This document shows, piece after piece, positions 45,301 to 56,515 of a stretch of DNA of 64,000 nucleotides. How positions within the stretch are numbered: position 1 is the stretch's first letter; the number at the start of each line of letters is the position of its first letter. Source of the stretch: Apodemus sylvaticus (lineage: Eukaryota > Chordata > Mammalia > Rodentia > Muridae). The position numbers and the translations under genes are program-made. The stretch spans positions 124,761,796 through 124,825,795 of the forward strand of contig NC_067477.1 in the NCBI RefSeq assembly GCF_947179515.1, written 5' to 3'. The notes below the pieces were generated by a model. The model had not been told where the DNA came from, searched no databases, and saw nothing but the letters and a program-made list of their open reading frames with translations.

Positions 45301-48300
45301 CTGGGGATCATCCTCTGACATAGAACACCATATGGAGGTGGTGTAGGGAGGTAGTTAAGCACCCAGGAGTGTGGAGAGGCCTGAGGGGACAGATAGGACC
45401 AAGACTGCTGCTCAGAGGTACCTAGCCGGAACCCTCAGGCAGGAGCCTTCTGGTTTCTGTCTCTGGCTGGGGACCATCCTCTGCCACAGTGCACCATATG
45501 CAGGTGGTGCAGGGAGATAGCTAAGCAGCCAGGAGTGCGTAGAGGACTGAGAGCACAGGAAGCACCAACCCTGCTGCTCAGAGGAACCCTTCTGGAACCT
45601 GGAGGACACAAGAGCCCAGAAGCAGCCTGGGATAGAAGTCTTCCAATTAACATCTGCACCCAGATCTGATCCTGGGCTAGAGAGCTACATACACAAATAC
45701 CACTAGGAAAGAGCTGGTCTCCCACGAGTGCCTACATACCTGTGCACACAGAGATAACAGGTCTCCCAGGAGTACAGGTACACAGGCTTGCAGGACAGAT
45801 AAGCCACAGTCAGAGACAGCAAGACCAGCAAATACCAGAGATCATCAGATGGCAAAAGGCAAATGCAAGAACACTGCAACAGAAACCAAGGCATCATGGC
45901 ATCATCTGAACCGAGTTCTACCACAACATCAAGTCCTGGATAGCCCAACACTCTGGAAAAGCAACAGCTCATGACTCTGGGAAATGACTTCAAGAAGGAC
46001 ATAAACAACTCCCTTAAAGAAATACAAGAGATCATGGATCAACAGGCAGAAGCCCTTAAAGAGGAAACACAAAAATCCCTAAAAGAAGTACAGGAAAACA
46101 CAAACAAACAAGTGAAGGAACTGAACAAAACCATCCAGCATCTAAAAGTGGAAGTAGAAACAATAAAGAAATTACAAAGGGAGGCAACTCTGGAGATAGA
46201 AAACCTAGGAAAGAAATCAGGAGTCATAGATGCAAACATCAATAACAGAATACAAGAGACAAAAGAAAGACTCTCAGGTGCTGAAGATACCATAGAAAAC
46301 TCAACAGATACCATAGATACAACAGATAACTCAAGATACCATAGATACCAATAGATAACTCAAGATACCATAGAAAACTCAACAGTCAAAGAAAATGCAA
46401 AATGCAAAAAGCTTATAATCCAACATTCAGGAAATCCAGGACAAAATGAGAAGACCAAACCTAAGGATTATAGGTATAGAAGAGAGCAAAGATTTACAAT
46501 TTAAAGGGCCAGTAAATATCTCCAACAAAATTATAGAAGAAGACTTCCCTAACTTAAAGAGATGCTCATGAATATTCAAGAAGCCTTCAGAACTCCAAAC
46601 AGATTGAACCAGATCAGAAAGTCCTCCCTGCACATAATAATCAAAACACCAAAGGAACTAAACAAAGAACGAATACTAAAAGCAGTAAGGGAAAAAGGCC
46701 AAGTAACATATTAAGGCAGACCTATCAGAATCACACCAGACTTCTCACCAGAGACCAAGAAAGCTAGAAGATCCTGGGCAGATCTCATACAGACCCTAAG
46801 ACAACACAAATGCCAGCCCAGACTAAAATACTCAGCAAAATTCTCAATCACCATAGACAGAGAAACTAAGATATTCCATGATAAAACCAAATTTACATAG
46901 TATCTTTCCACAAATCAGCTCTAGAAAGGATAATAGATGGAAAACGCCAACATAAGGAGGGAAACTACACCCTAAAAAAGCCAAAAAAGTAATCTTCTTT
47001 CAACAAACCCAAAATAAGATAACGACACAAACGTAAAAATAACATAAAAATTAACAGGGAGCAACAATCATTTTTCCTTAATATCTCTTAATATCAATGG
47101 ACTCAATTCCACAGTAAAAAGACATAGAATAGCATACTGGATACATAAACAGGACCCAGCATTTTGCTGCATACAGGTAACGCAACTCAGTGTCAAAGAT
47201 AATCACTACCTCACAGTAAAAGGCTGTAGAACAATTTTTCAAGAAAATGGTCCCAGGAAACAAGCTGGAATAGCCATTCTAATGTCCAATAAGATAGACT
47301 TTCAACCAAAAGTCATCAGAAAAGACATAAAAGGACATTTCATACTCATCAAAAGAAAAACCGACCAAGATGAACTCTCAATTCTGAACATCTATGCCCC
47401 AAATGTAAGGGCACCCACATTCAAAAAAGAAACTTCACTAAAGCAAAGAGCACACATGGTACCTCACACAATAATTGTGGGGGACTTCAACATCCCACTC
47501 TCATCATTGGACAGATCAGGGAAACACAAGCTAAACCAGAGGCACAGTGAAACTACCAGAAGTTATGGACTGAATGGATTTAACAGATATCTGTAGAATA
47601 TTTCATCCTAAATCAAAAGAATATATCTTCTTCTCAGCACCTCATGGTACCTTCTCCAAAACTGATCATATAATTGGGCACAAAACAGACCTCAACAGAT
47701 AAAAGAAGACTGACATAATCCCATGCCTCCTATCAGATCACTACAGATTAAGGCTGGTCTTCAATAGTGACAAAAACAACAGAAAACCCACATACACATG
47801 GATGCTAAACCATGCTCTACTCAATGAAAACTTGGTCAAGGAAGGAATAAGGAAAGAAATCAAAAGACTTAGCTGGGCAGTGGTAGTGCACGCCTTTAAT
47901 CCCAGCATTTGGGAGGCAGATGCAGGTGAATTTCTGAGTTAGAGGCCAGCTTGGTCTACAGAGTGCGTTCTAGGACAGCCAGGGATACAGAGAGAAATCC
48001 TGTCTCTAAAAACCAAAATAAATAAAGAAAGAAAGACTTTATAGAATTTAATGAAAATGAGGGCACAACATACCCAAACTTACGGGAAACAATGAAAGCA
48101 GTGCTAAGAGGAAAACTCATAGCTCTGAGTGCCTCCAAAAAGAAACTGGAGAAAGCTTACACTAGCAGCTTAACAGCACACCTGAAAACTCTCGAACAGA
48201 AAGAAGTTAATACACCCATGAGGAGTAGACAGCAGGAAATCATCAAACACAGGGCTGAAACCAACCAAGTAGAAACAAAAAGAATCATACAAAGAATCAA

Positions 48301-48500
48301 CAAAACTAGGAGCTGGTTCTTTGAGGAAATCAACAAAAAAGATAAACCCTTAGGCAGACTAACGAGAGGGCACAGAGACTGTATCTAAATTAACAAAATT
48401 AGAAATGAAAAGGGAGAAATAACAACAGAAACTAAAGAAATCAAAAAAGAAAGAAAGAAAATCATCAGATCCTACTACAAAAGCCTATACTCAACACAAC
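45301..48500 (+). mobile_element. Older L1: 5' UTR, ORF1 and ORF2 start, no 3' end
   Basis: The 5' UTR has two diverged monomers (ctggggatcatcctctg at 45301, ctggggaccatcctctg at 45467; period 166). ORF1 begins near 45849 (ATGGCAAAAGGC) but is shifted; frame 45971-46354 gives the coiled coil, and a local repeat of cagataccatagata-like units (46303-46375) disrupts it. ORF2 endonuclease parts lie at 47282-47596, and 48092-48388 continues the linker. Sequence ends at actcaacacaac near 48500 without a 3' UTR. Confidence 0.82.
47871..48031 (+). repeat. B1 SINE inserted in L1, 8-bp target duplication
   Basis: agctgggcagtggtag to an A-rich aaataaataaag tail, flanked by aaagactt at 47863-47870 and 48032-48039, inside L1 ORF2. 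Confidence 0.9.
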
Positions 48501-49205
48501 ATAATTCCAAGATTTACACATAATCAATATCTAGTCAATATCACCCATGTATTTAAGAAATATGATGCAGTTCCTACATACCAAGTACTAATCTAGGAGG
48601 CCCTGGGAGCAACAGTGCAAAAAAAAAAATAGACAAAGTCCTCATTCTCATGAAATTTACATTCTGGGGTAGGGACAGAATATAAATATGTGAGTGGTAT
48701 GAGAAAACACCTCTCTCTAAGGTGAAATGGTGAGCTACACAGCTATTTAAAAAAATATCCGAGGAGCAGGAACAAGATGTGAAAGGCTTTGCAGATGAAG
48801 TAAGATCCGCATATCTGAGGACAGCAAGGTTAGGGGAGCTGGTGGAGTAATAGATAAACAGATGATGCTCCAGACACACTGAAGAGCATTAAATTTATGC
48901 CGAGTGATTGTTCTGAGCAGAGAAGGGTTGTATTCTAAATATTCTGCCAATTCACTTGGACTGTTCAAACTGTACAACATATATATATATATGTGGCAGA
49001 CACATGGTGAGCAGTTAAAACCCTACTACAATGACCCAGATGAGAGACACTGCAGAGGCAGATGATGGGAAATGAATGAATTCTAGATATGCTTGTGGGT
49101 AACTCCCTTAACAGTTGCTAATCCACATGATATAAGGGAAGGGAATGATTTTAGGGGGCTGGCAAAGGATGGGTTTGAAATCAATAAATTGGTGTAAATG
49201 TGTTA

Positions 49206-49209
<4 letters not shown>
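48501..49209. other. Pseudogene intron, no gene seen
   Basis: Unique-looking. The exons that should follow codon 42 of Heatr5b were looked for and not found. Confidence 0.5.
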
Positions 49210-49260
<51 letters not shown>

Positions 49261-49261
49261 A
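49210..49261. repeat. (GA)n microsatellite
   Basis: About 25 tandem GA units with one A interruption. The open frame of L-S repeats on the minus strand is an artefact of it. Confidence 0.95.
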
Positions 49262-49460
49262 CACAAATGAATCTCTGCTAGCCTTGAATCCACCATGTAG
49301 CTGAGAATGACTGTGAACTTTTGCTCACTCCTCCACTTCCCAGGGCTGGGATTATTACAACGGCCACCACATACACTTGTTCTATGTGGCGATAGGAATT
49401 AAACCCAGGGCTTTCTGCATGGTGGAGGCAAGTACTCTAGCAGCTGAGCTCCAGGCCAGC
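49262..49460 (-). repeat. B4 SINE (B1 joined to ID), diverged
   Basis: Reversed B1-like half (tgctagccttgaatcc, cccagggctgggattat) followed by a reversed ID-like half (aattaaacccagggct, ggcaagtactctagcag). Confidence 0.65.
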
Positions 49461-49884
49461 CCAGATGTCTTTTCAAAGCAGTTATGTAAAGTGGTGGTAG
49501 GAGTCATAGGAGTGAGTATCACTGAAAAGGAAGACTGACAACTCTCACAACAAAACACAGTGAGGGCTAAGTATTTAAAGCAGAGGATAAGACACATGTA
49601 AAGATAGAAGGGAGCCAAATACAACACATCCAGATGATTGCTGTAGGCAGTGTGAGTCATGTGCCAGCTCCAAAAAGACTTTTCCTTGGAAGGGAAACAA
49701 CAAATGCCCAGTTACAGGGGGTTTAAAAGACAAAAAGAAAATTCTAGTTAAAGGTCACTAGGGTATCCGTGGCCACAACAATAGGAAAGGAACCTGGACA
49801 AAACTTGAAAGCCAACAGGACCCTAAAAGTGATTCTCGGTCTTTCAGGCGAGAATAAATCTGCACCTAGAAATAAAAGGAATTA
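49461..49884. other. Pseudogene intron, no gene seen
   Basis: No exon or clear repeat recognised. Confidence 0.5.
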
Positions 49885-50045
49885 CTAGTTGACTGTCCAA
49901 GAGGCTATACTGGTGTACACCCATCATGCCCAGCATTTCACCACTCAGACAGCTAATGCAGGGAGACAGCTGAATGTTTGAGGCCAGTCTGGGATATAAT
50001 GAGCCCCAGGCCAGCCAGGAATAACTAATAAAGCAGTCAGACAAA
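49885..50045 (+). repeat. B1 SINE, diverged
   Basis: Forward remnant: ccatcatgcccagcatt, gaggccagtctgggat, gccaggccagccaggaat-like tail. Confidence 0.55.
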
Positions 50046-50822
50046 GTAAAATCAAAGCCAACAAACAAACAAAATTTTCTACCCTCCTTTCTTCCATTCC
50101 AGAAGAAAGCTAGAGGCTTGCGTCCTGGAAAAAACATGAGATAGGACATCTTTGAACAAGAAGGATCAGACACAACTGTGGACTGAGGTCGCTGTACTAA
50201 AATAGGAATTAAGTGAATGTTTACATCATGAATGTTAAAGTCTTTAGTCTCCCTATCCCAATTCCTCAGTCCCAGACAATTATCCACATTCCCTTCAGAC
50301 AACAGAGTAGAAAGGCATCTTCTAGGGAACAATTAGTCTAGAGAAACATACTAAGATAAGGTCAGGACCAGCCTATTGTGACATTCAGTTTGTAAAATTC
50401 ACCTTTTCCAGAAAACCTTTTATGATTCACTCTTACATTTTCCCACTAGAGGAAAGCATCTAATATTAACAAAATAAAAAAAATACACAAAACAAGTTTG
50501 AATCAAAGAGGTTGTAGAGGGGAAAGTAAAAATCTCTTATCGCAGAGGCCTTCCCAGGCACTGGAATTATAAGTGGATTATAAGTGACACCAGCACAGTG
50601 ACGTTTAAATCCAGTCACATTGCACTGCCTAGACAGATATGACGCATGCAACAAGCAGATGTAAACAGGGTTTGGGCTTTACTGCTGACTAAGAGACGGA
50701 TAAGCTAGAAATTCCCATAGTATGACATCCTCCACTTCCTGAGGTGAATGACTCATAACATTTAAAAAAACACAATATTTTCATCTTTCTTTATGTCAAT
50801 CTTATGGTGGGGAGTGGGCAAT
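50046..50822. other. First coding intron of the pseudogene, no gene seen
   Basis: The 162-residue minus-strand frame at 49844-50332 has no family resemblance. Nothing matches Heatr5b. Confidence 0.5.
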
Positions 50823-50828
50823 ACTCAC

Positions 50829-50976
50829 CTTGTTGGCAGCAACTAGGACTTTATCAAGAAATCTTAACCATTCAAAGATGAACACTGGTCCCTTTGCCTT
50901 TGTGATCTGAGCCAATGCTTCTTCATTTAGCAATAAACTGTGAGCTAGCTCCATTATTGATGTTCTTAACTCCAAC
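50829..50976 (-). pseudogene. Heatr5b: Heatr5b pseudogene, exon with the start codon (codons 1-42)
   Basis: On the minus strand ATG lies at 50954-50952 and opens 42 codons beginning MELAHSLLLNEEALAQIT and ending DKVLVAANK, the HEATR5B N-terminus. Two changes are visible against the remembered protein (E to K and R to G, giving TKAKGPVF). The donor is AAG before GTGAGT at 50828-50823. The acceptor is probably the AG at 50978-50977, with a short 5' UTR, although its pyrimidine tract is weak. This exon has no disabling change; the next exon of the gene is not found downstream. Confidence 0.93.
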
Positions 50977-51017
50977 CTTAAGTGAACAGATTAGCTTTTT
51001 AAAAAGTAAAATACATA

Positions 51018-51240
51018 TGTAAGCAATTTTTTATTTATGTGTAGGAATGTTTTGCCCACATGTATGTATATGGACTACATGTGTGCCTGGTGCCCACAGA
51101 GGTCAAAACAGGGTGTTGGCTTCCCCTGGAACTGGAGAAAAAGATGGTTTCGAGCCATCATGTGGGCTCTGGAAACCAAACCCAGGTCTTTATCAAAAGC
51201 AACAAGTATACTTAATCACTGAGCCATCTCTCCAGCCCTT
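51018..51240 (-). repeat. B3 SINE between CpG island and start-codon exon
   Basis: Reversed: tttttatttatgtgtagg, ggaactggagaaaaag, gaaaccaaacccaggtc, ctgagccatctctccag. Confidence 0.88.
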
Positions 51241-51479
51241 ACAGGTAAGGATTATTTAAATATTAAATACCAAGTTTCATAAATGCAACCGCTAAGATAG
51301 GGAAGGACTGTGTGGTTTCACTTCTCACTAGAGAATTAACTTCGTAAAGACAAAGATAAACAAAAAGAGACTGTTTGGCAATAAGAATGGAATGAAAGGA
51401 AAATGTAAACACTGCACAAAGACATTATCCCCGGGCTGTTGTTTGTCTATTAGAACATAGGCTATTAACTCATTCTACC

Positions 51480-52330
51480 TTGAGAACCGAACTTCTGAGC
51501 CTGGGCGAGGCTTCTCCTCCACCTGCTGAGAGTCATGGGCACCTTTACCTGTCCCTCGCCACCGGGACACAGAATAAAGACCCCAGGGATCTGACAAGCA
51601 GGAGCGAGCCCGACGGGGCCCGGGACAACCCCTCGCCCGGGAACGCGGTGCTCCGGGTCCGGGTGCCCCGGGCCGCTCCCAGGACCCCGACAACTGGGAG
51701 TCTGCGGGAAACCGCAAACTGGGGTCCCGGGCCGCCCTGCGAGGTCAGCCTCGCGTCGAAGGAGTCCTCGAGCTGCCAAGCCCGAGGCTGAAAACTCGAA
51801 TTCCTTCCTGAAGATGTCCAGGGACACAGGGATCGCGGTGCGTGTCAGCCTGGCAGAGCGCGACACCTCCTCACCTCCTAGTCTAGTCAGGACCGACCTG
51901 CCCAGCTCCGCACAGCCAAGGGACGCGGATGCCCCGCCTCCCAAACTCCTGCCCACAGGAAGCCTGGAGACAACGCATGCGCAGGACACTGGTCATGCGC
52001 ACCCACACTCCCCACGCTCTCTTAACCCCGCCCGCCCCAAGTTTCATAGCGAATCTGCTTTCAGGGCCTAGTGGGAGGTTCCTGGGTCCCGCACCAATTG
52101 CACAGAGCATGCTTAGCGCACCCTCAGCAGAACAGGGTCAGTGCTGTAAAGCTCGGGTTTGGGGCGTCAGGGCGACCTGGAGGATGACAGAGGGCCCTGC
52201 TAGTTGGCTGTGACTGCCCAGCACAGCGGCAGCTAAGCCCCATCCGTGAGTGCTTTGGTGGGTGGGTGCAGGAGGGAGGAGCGCAGGACGGAAGAGCCTG
52301 CGATGCGGAGGCACCCATAGGAGACTTAGC
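51480..52330. promoter_or_regulatory. Heatr5b: CpG island, probable former Heatr5b promoter region
   Basis: This is a sharply bounded GC-rich stretch with many CpG dinucleotides, in an otherwise AT-rich window. A GC-box core (ccccgccc) lies near 52027 and a CCAAT-like motif near 52093. It sits about 0.5 kb upstream, on the minus strand, of the exon with the Heatr5b start codon, so it is placed as the promoter and non-coding first exon. A possible minus-strand donor (AAG before GTAGAA) lies near 51475. In mammals HEATR5B and GPATCH11 are head-to-head neighbours, so the ancestral island may have been bidirectional. The open frames through it on both strands are GC-rich chance frames. The CpG density is unexpectedly well kept for a dead gene. 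Confidence 0.75.
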
Positions 52331-52755
52331 GCATCTCTCTGTGTGTTTAGTAGCCCTCGCTTCTTACTAGGTGTCCAATACTGAAATAAGCTAGCAGCAC
52401 CTATAGCCTTCCTGTTGAGAAAATGGTTACTCCATTATTCCGGAACAGGCAAAGAGCGTCACCTTGTTCCAGTTCTTGGACACCCACCACCTCCAACCAT
52501 CAACAAATGCTGTGCTTTCTCCTCCCTCAGATAGACCCAGAATCCTGGCCGCCTCGATGTGACTCTTAAGTGGTGGTTCAGGTGACCAGCATTCCTGCCT
52601 GGATAATCCATCTACTTGTGGAGTTTATTCTTATTTTTGAAGAAAGTGGATAATGGTAGTGTATATTTTCTTCATAGGAGGAGGAGGAGGAGAACAGTCA
52701 CATTTTAGGACTCAATTCCTTATTCTTTTTTCTTTTTCTTTTTCTTTCTTTTTTT
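52331..52755. other. CpG-island flank, no gene seen
   Basis: A (GGA)n run near 52677-52691 and T-rich sequence leading into a B2. No Gpatch11 exon recognised. Confidence 0.5.
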
Positions 52756-52756
52756 T

Positions 52757-52942
52757 TTTTTTTTTAAGATTTATTTATTATACAACGTTCTGTCTGCATG
52801 TGTGCCTACAGGCCAGAAGAGGGCACCAGATCTCATTATAGATGGTTAAGAGCCACCATATGACTGCTGGGTATTGAACTCAGTACCTCTAGAAGAGCAG
52901 ACAATTCTCTTAAACTCTGAACCATCTTTCCAGCCCCCATAT
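52757..52942 (-). repeat. B2 SINE
   Basis: Reversed: long T-run, aagatttatttattatac, cagaagagggcaccagat, actctgaaccatctttcc. Confidence 0.88.
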
Positions 52943-53187
52943 TCCATTTCCCAACATAACTTCCTCACCATTGGTAATTAATTTCCTTAAATCGTATTAT
53001 TTAATGAAACTGCAATACCCATCTATGAATTTTCAGTGTGATTGTATATGAAAAGTATACATAAAACATGGAATAATGAAAGTCGGGTGCTCATGCTAAA
53101 ACGGCTAACCAGTTTACCTGGTGTGCCATCTTGCTATTCCAGGATATTGTTTTTTGTTTTTTAAATATGACATTAAAACCAACTTTA

Positions 53188-53335
53188 CTGCCAGGTATGG
53201 TGACACATATCTTTAGTCCCAGAACTTGGGAGTCTAAGGCAGGTGGATCATGGGATTAAGGTTGAGTCCCTGTTAACAGGGAGGGTTTCAGTACATCCAA
53301 GGCTTCAAAGAGAAACCCTGACTGAAAACAAACAA
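53188..53335 (+). repeat. B1 SINE
   Basis: Forward, diverged: ctgccaggtatggtgac, tttagtcccagaactt, ggcaggtggatcatggg, with an (aacc)n-like tail at 53330-53352. Confidence 0.75.
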
Positions 53336-53352
53336 CCAACCAACCAACAAAC

Positions 53353-54604
53353 AAAATGTTGTTGCTATATTTTTCCAACCGGGTAAAAGAAATCTCAACT
53401 CAATCAGTAACAATATAAGCTATAAGCCTAGATCGGGCTGATCTCCCACTACACTAATCTATTCCCATCTCTATTATTCCATCTAACTTGCAGTTTCTCT
53501 AGGCCATGAGCTTCTCTCTGCAGCCTCTCCATTCATCCTCCATAGCTAGTCCCACAAACTCTCAGCCCCTCCTCCTCCTTCCTGCCCAATCATAGGCTCA
53601 AGCCTTTATTTGAAAAGTTAGGGTGGGGAGAAGGTTCACAAGGCAACTCCTCTTGTGCAGCACATCAGAGGAGTAGAATTAGCATCAAATTACAAGCCCA
53701 GAGGTATCCACAACTCCTCCCCCTTTCTGTCCAATTGAAAGGCTCTTTTATCTCAGACATCAATTGAGTGTAATTATTACCATTTTGTAATTTATAATAT
53801 ACAGGATAGACCTAACACCCAGTCCATCAATTTTTATCAATTAAATAGTACCTCTGTTGTCTATCTGAACTTAAAAGACTTAAAATTCTACACATGACTC
53901 AAGTCCTGGCTTTAAATTGTAACCCATCTGAAAACCATCCTCTCAAATCTGTATCATCTTTCTAAATGCTAAACAGCTTGAACTGACTATGAGCCTACTA
54001 GTCTTCAACCCCATCAGAAATCCAAGAATGACTAATATTACCTGAAAGTATGAGAAACACAACATATACCTTCTAAAACTTAGCCAATTTATAGAGACTG
54101 CTGATCACCTGAACAGGGCCTATACACCAAAACGTTGGAACATCAGTCTTCAGCCTTCTGGCCCAGGATCATCTGACAGACTTGGTAATGGAGAATTTTG
54201 AAGGGCTAATTACTCTATCTTGGCAGAGATTATCAGTCGACTATTTTGCATAGTGTGTCCTTTTTTTTGGACAGTATTTTTCTGTAGATGAAATGAGGCA
54301 ATTCTTGCTTGGTGACTGTCTTGCCACAACTGAAGCAACTCTATTGATGCTCAATTTCCTTTTTGAATTAAAGAAAGGAGTGCTGTCAGGAGCAGACAGG
54401 TCTCCAGTCAAATGAACTTTAAAAAAGAAATGTCAATAAATGTCATGTTCTGTGTACTTCTGACACATTTGAAGACCATCTATCTACCTAAAGCATCTCT
54501 AAACTGTTAAGCATTGACTACTCTTGGCCATTAACTCAGGAACACACTTTTAATTAACCCACAACCAATTAACCCACAACCACAACTTTGCTATCTGGTC
54601 TTCT
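53353..54604. other. Old, unassigned intergenic sequence
   Basis: No open frame of note. It resembles decayed interspersed repeat sequence but I cannot name a family. Confidence 0.4.
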
Positions 54605-54608
54605 GTTG

Positions 54609-54611
<3 letters not shown>

Positions 54612-54649
<38 letters not shown>

Positions 54650-54790
54650 GTTCTTAGAGACAGGGTTTCTCTGTGTAGCCCTGTCCGGGAACCCACTCTG
54701 TAGACCAGGCTGGCCTAGAACTCAGAAATCCATCTGCTTCTGCCTCACAGGTACTGGGATTAAAGGCCTATGCCACCACCGCCCAGCTCC
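54612..54790 (-). repeat. B1 SINE with a 30-odd base poly(T)
   Basis: The T-run (about 54616-54648) is the reversed tail; then gagacagggtttctctg, agaccaggctggccta, tgggattaaaggccta. Fairly intact. Confidence 0.92.
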
Positions 54791-56384
54791 TTTTATTCTT
54801 AAAAGTGTTATATGGACACAATGCCTACATGGGAATAATAATATTAATCTCAGTTTTATATCAATAATACATTTATACCAATGAAAACCTTAAATTTGCA
54901 TAAGTAAATTCTGAACCAATATAAGAGATTACAACTTCAGCTTCGTATCAGTTATAAAGACTTCTAACAATGTTAGATCTGGCTATGTAATGTTTTGCTT
55001 AAAAATACATTTGCCAACCTATCCCTATTTGTCTATTTCTTTAATTTCTATGAATAATAATTTCCATAATTTCTATATATCCCCCTTTTTCTTTTCTGCC
55101 CCCTTCCCCTTTACCTAAGAAGGAAGTATAGGAAAGAAGAAAGGTAGAAGTACCTGAGTTTAACTTCTTTAGCTCCCTCCCTGTCCAAATCTACATTTGT
55201 AAAGTACCTCTAAAATGACAACATATCTATAATTCCTAAAATAATCAGAACCATCTACCCCAACATAGGGAACTGGGATAATGATTATCTTCTGTCTGCT
55301 TCCAGCTGAATTGAGGCGAAGAATTCCCATCTGGGGGCCCAAAGGGAAATAGGAAAGTTGACTCGTCAGAGGAGACCTAGCTGCCATTATTTGCCTTCCA
55401 GTCGCTATGTTCATTGGTCAGCTGACATCTTGACCATGACATTCTGAAAGGCTGAATAGGTGAGTAGTTCTGGAAACAAGTCTCTAAAACAATCAGCTTT
55501 GAGGGAGTTGAAGTAGAGTCAAGTGTGAAGCTGGAATGGAAGGTCCCAGAATCTCAGCATCCCCAGAGTGTGAGTCTTTTTAGGGCTGTCTTTCTCTTCT
55601 TTTATCCTGTAGTATACAAAACTATTTTGTTGATTGTGTTAGTCTCCCTTTACTTCTCTGTCGCTAAGGTCTTCAGGAGGTCTCTCTTCGTCGTGTCTGA
55701 TTTTTATCACCTTGGAAAGAACCCACAGCTTTTCTTTTATGTGGAAACAGGCATAGCCCCTCCCCCAGCATAATATATTTCCCACACATGGTCGTGTGTC
55801 ATGAAGCCATCTTGTCTTATGTTCTTTCTATTTACACAGAAGGTCTTTCTCTGGGTGTAGTTCATCCTTATCTGACATCCTTTAATGAACATTTTTTAAA
55901 ACTACAATGCTGCTTCCTCTCATCTCAGAAAAGATTATAAAGATATGTTTGCAGGTGTCTTCCAAAGGACAGTGTTTTCACAAAAGAGCCATTCTTACAT
56001 GAAGCCTCCAGGAGTTCACTTCTTACTGTGTTGGAATTTTAGGCTCTAGGCCTCATTGGTAGGGGCATAATGGTTTCTAGAGAGAGGGCTTCCTCTGGTC
56101 TCTGTTTCTTACCTTAGTACCAGAGGGGTCAGCCCTGGCCAGAACCTCAGACCTGTTTTCTGCTTCCTGGATGAACATTTCTGTTCCCTCCCAGGTGCTG
56201 TGTTAATTGTCTCACACTCTAGGGTCAGTGCATCTCCGTTGCTCACTATACAATATCTCCAGTGCCCTTTATGATTTCATTTTCACCTGTGAATTATTTA
56301 GGAGAAGGTTATTAAATCCTTAAATATATGAATATTTTTGTGTTTTGTTTTAGAATATCTTTTTGTTTTGTTTTCTCTTTTCTT
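54791..56384. other. Old, unassigned intergenic sequence
   Basis: AT-rich with a C/T-rich patch near 55080. The frame at 55525-55773 has a hydrophobic middle but no recognisable family; no promoter or splice context. Confidence 0.4.
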
Positions 56385-56515
56385 GTTCTGTTGAGAAGAG
56401 TTTCTTTGTGTAACAGCCCTCACTGTCCTGGATTCTCCTTGTAGACCAGGCTAGCCTCACAAGATCCACTTGCCTCTGTCTCCAGTACGACAGGATTAAC
56501 ATGACCAGCTTGTTT
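56385..56515 (-). repeat. B1 SINE, diverged
   Basis: Reversed: tgagaagagtttctttg, cttgtagaccaggctag, ccagtacgacaggatta. Confidence 0.65.

Larger units (their letters stand above)
2995..50976 (-). pseudogene. Heatr5b: Heatr5b unprocessed (duplicated) pseudogene, overall span
   Basis: HEATR5B is a large HEAT-repeat protein of about 2,070 residues (from memory) that works with AP-1 and aftiphilin in endosome and trans-Golgi traffic. Nine collinear minus-strand blocks match it, starting with the initiator exon at 50829-50976 and ending near residue 1,683 at 2995-3139. Introns and mostly canonical AG and GT splice sites are present, so the copy came from DNA duplication and not from an mRNA. Lesions: TGA at 6573-6575, TGA at 5065-5067, an L1 inside the exon at 27012-27699, a donor GT changed to AT at 42174-42175, and absent exons (codons 43 to about mid-protein; the exon after 42176; those between 35204 and 31856; the one between 27012 and 6664). 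The last part of the gene (about 390 residues) is not found below 2995. Recognition was by eye against remembered sequence; I am very sure of the family and confident of the pseudogene status. Confidence 0.92.

Noticed and set aside
49108..49296. Low-complexity leucine-serine peptide
   Set aside because: It is simply the translation of a (GA)n microsatellite.
49844..50332. 162-residue minus-strand frame as an exon or gene
   Set aside because: It has no recognisable motif, overlaps a worn B1 and matches no Heatr5b segment.
2995..50976. A functional Heatr5b gene
   Set aside because: Two in-frame stops, an L1 inside an exon, a lost donor and many missing exons rule out the full protein, although individual exons look well preserved.
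51465..51989. A 174-residue minus-strand protein in the CpG island
   Set aside because: GC-rich sequence rarely contains stops; there is no family resemblance, and frames are open on both strands at once.
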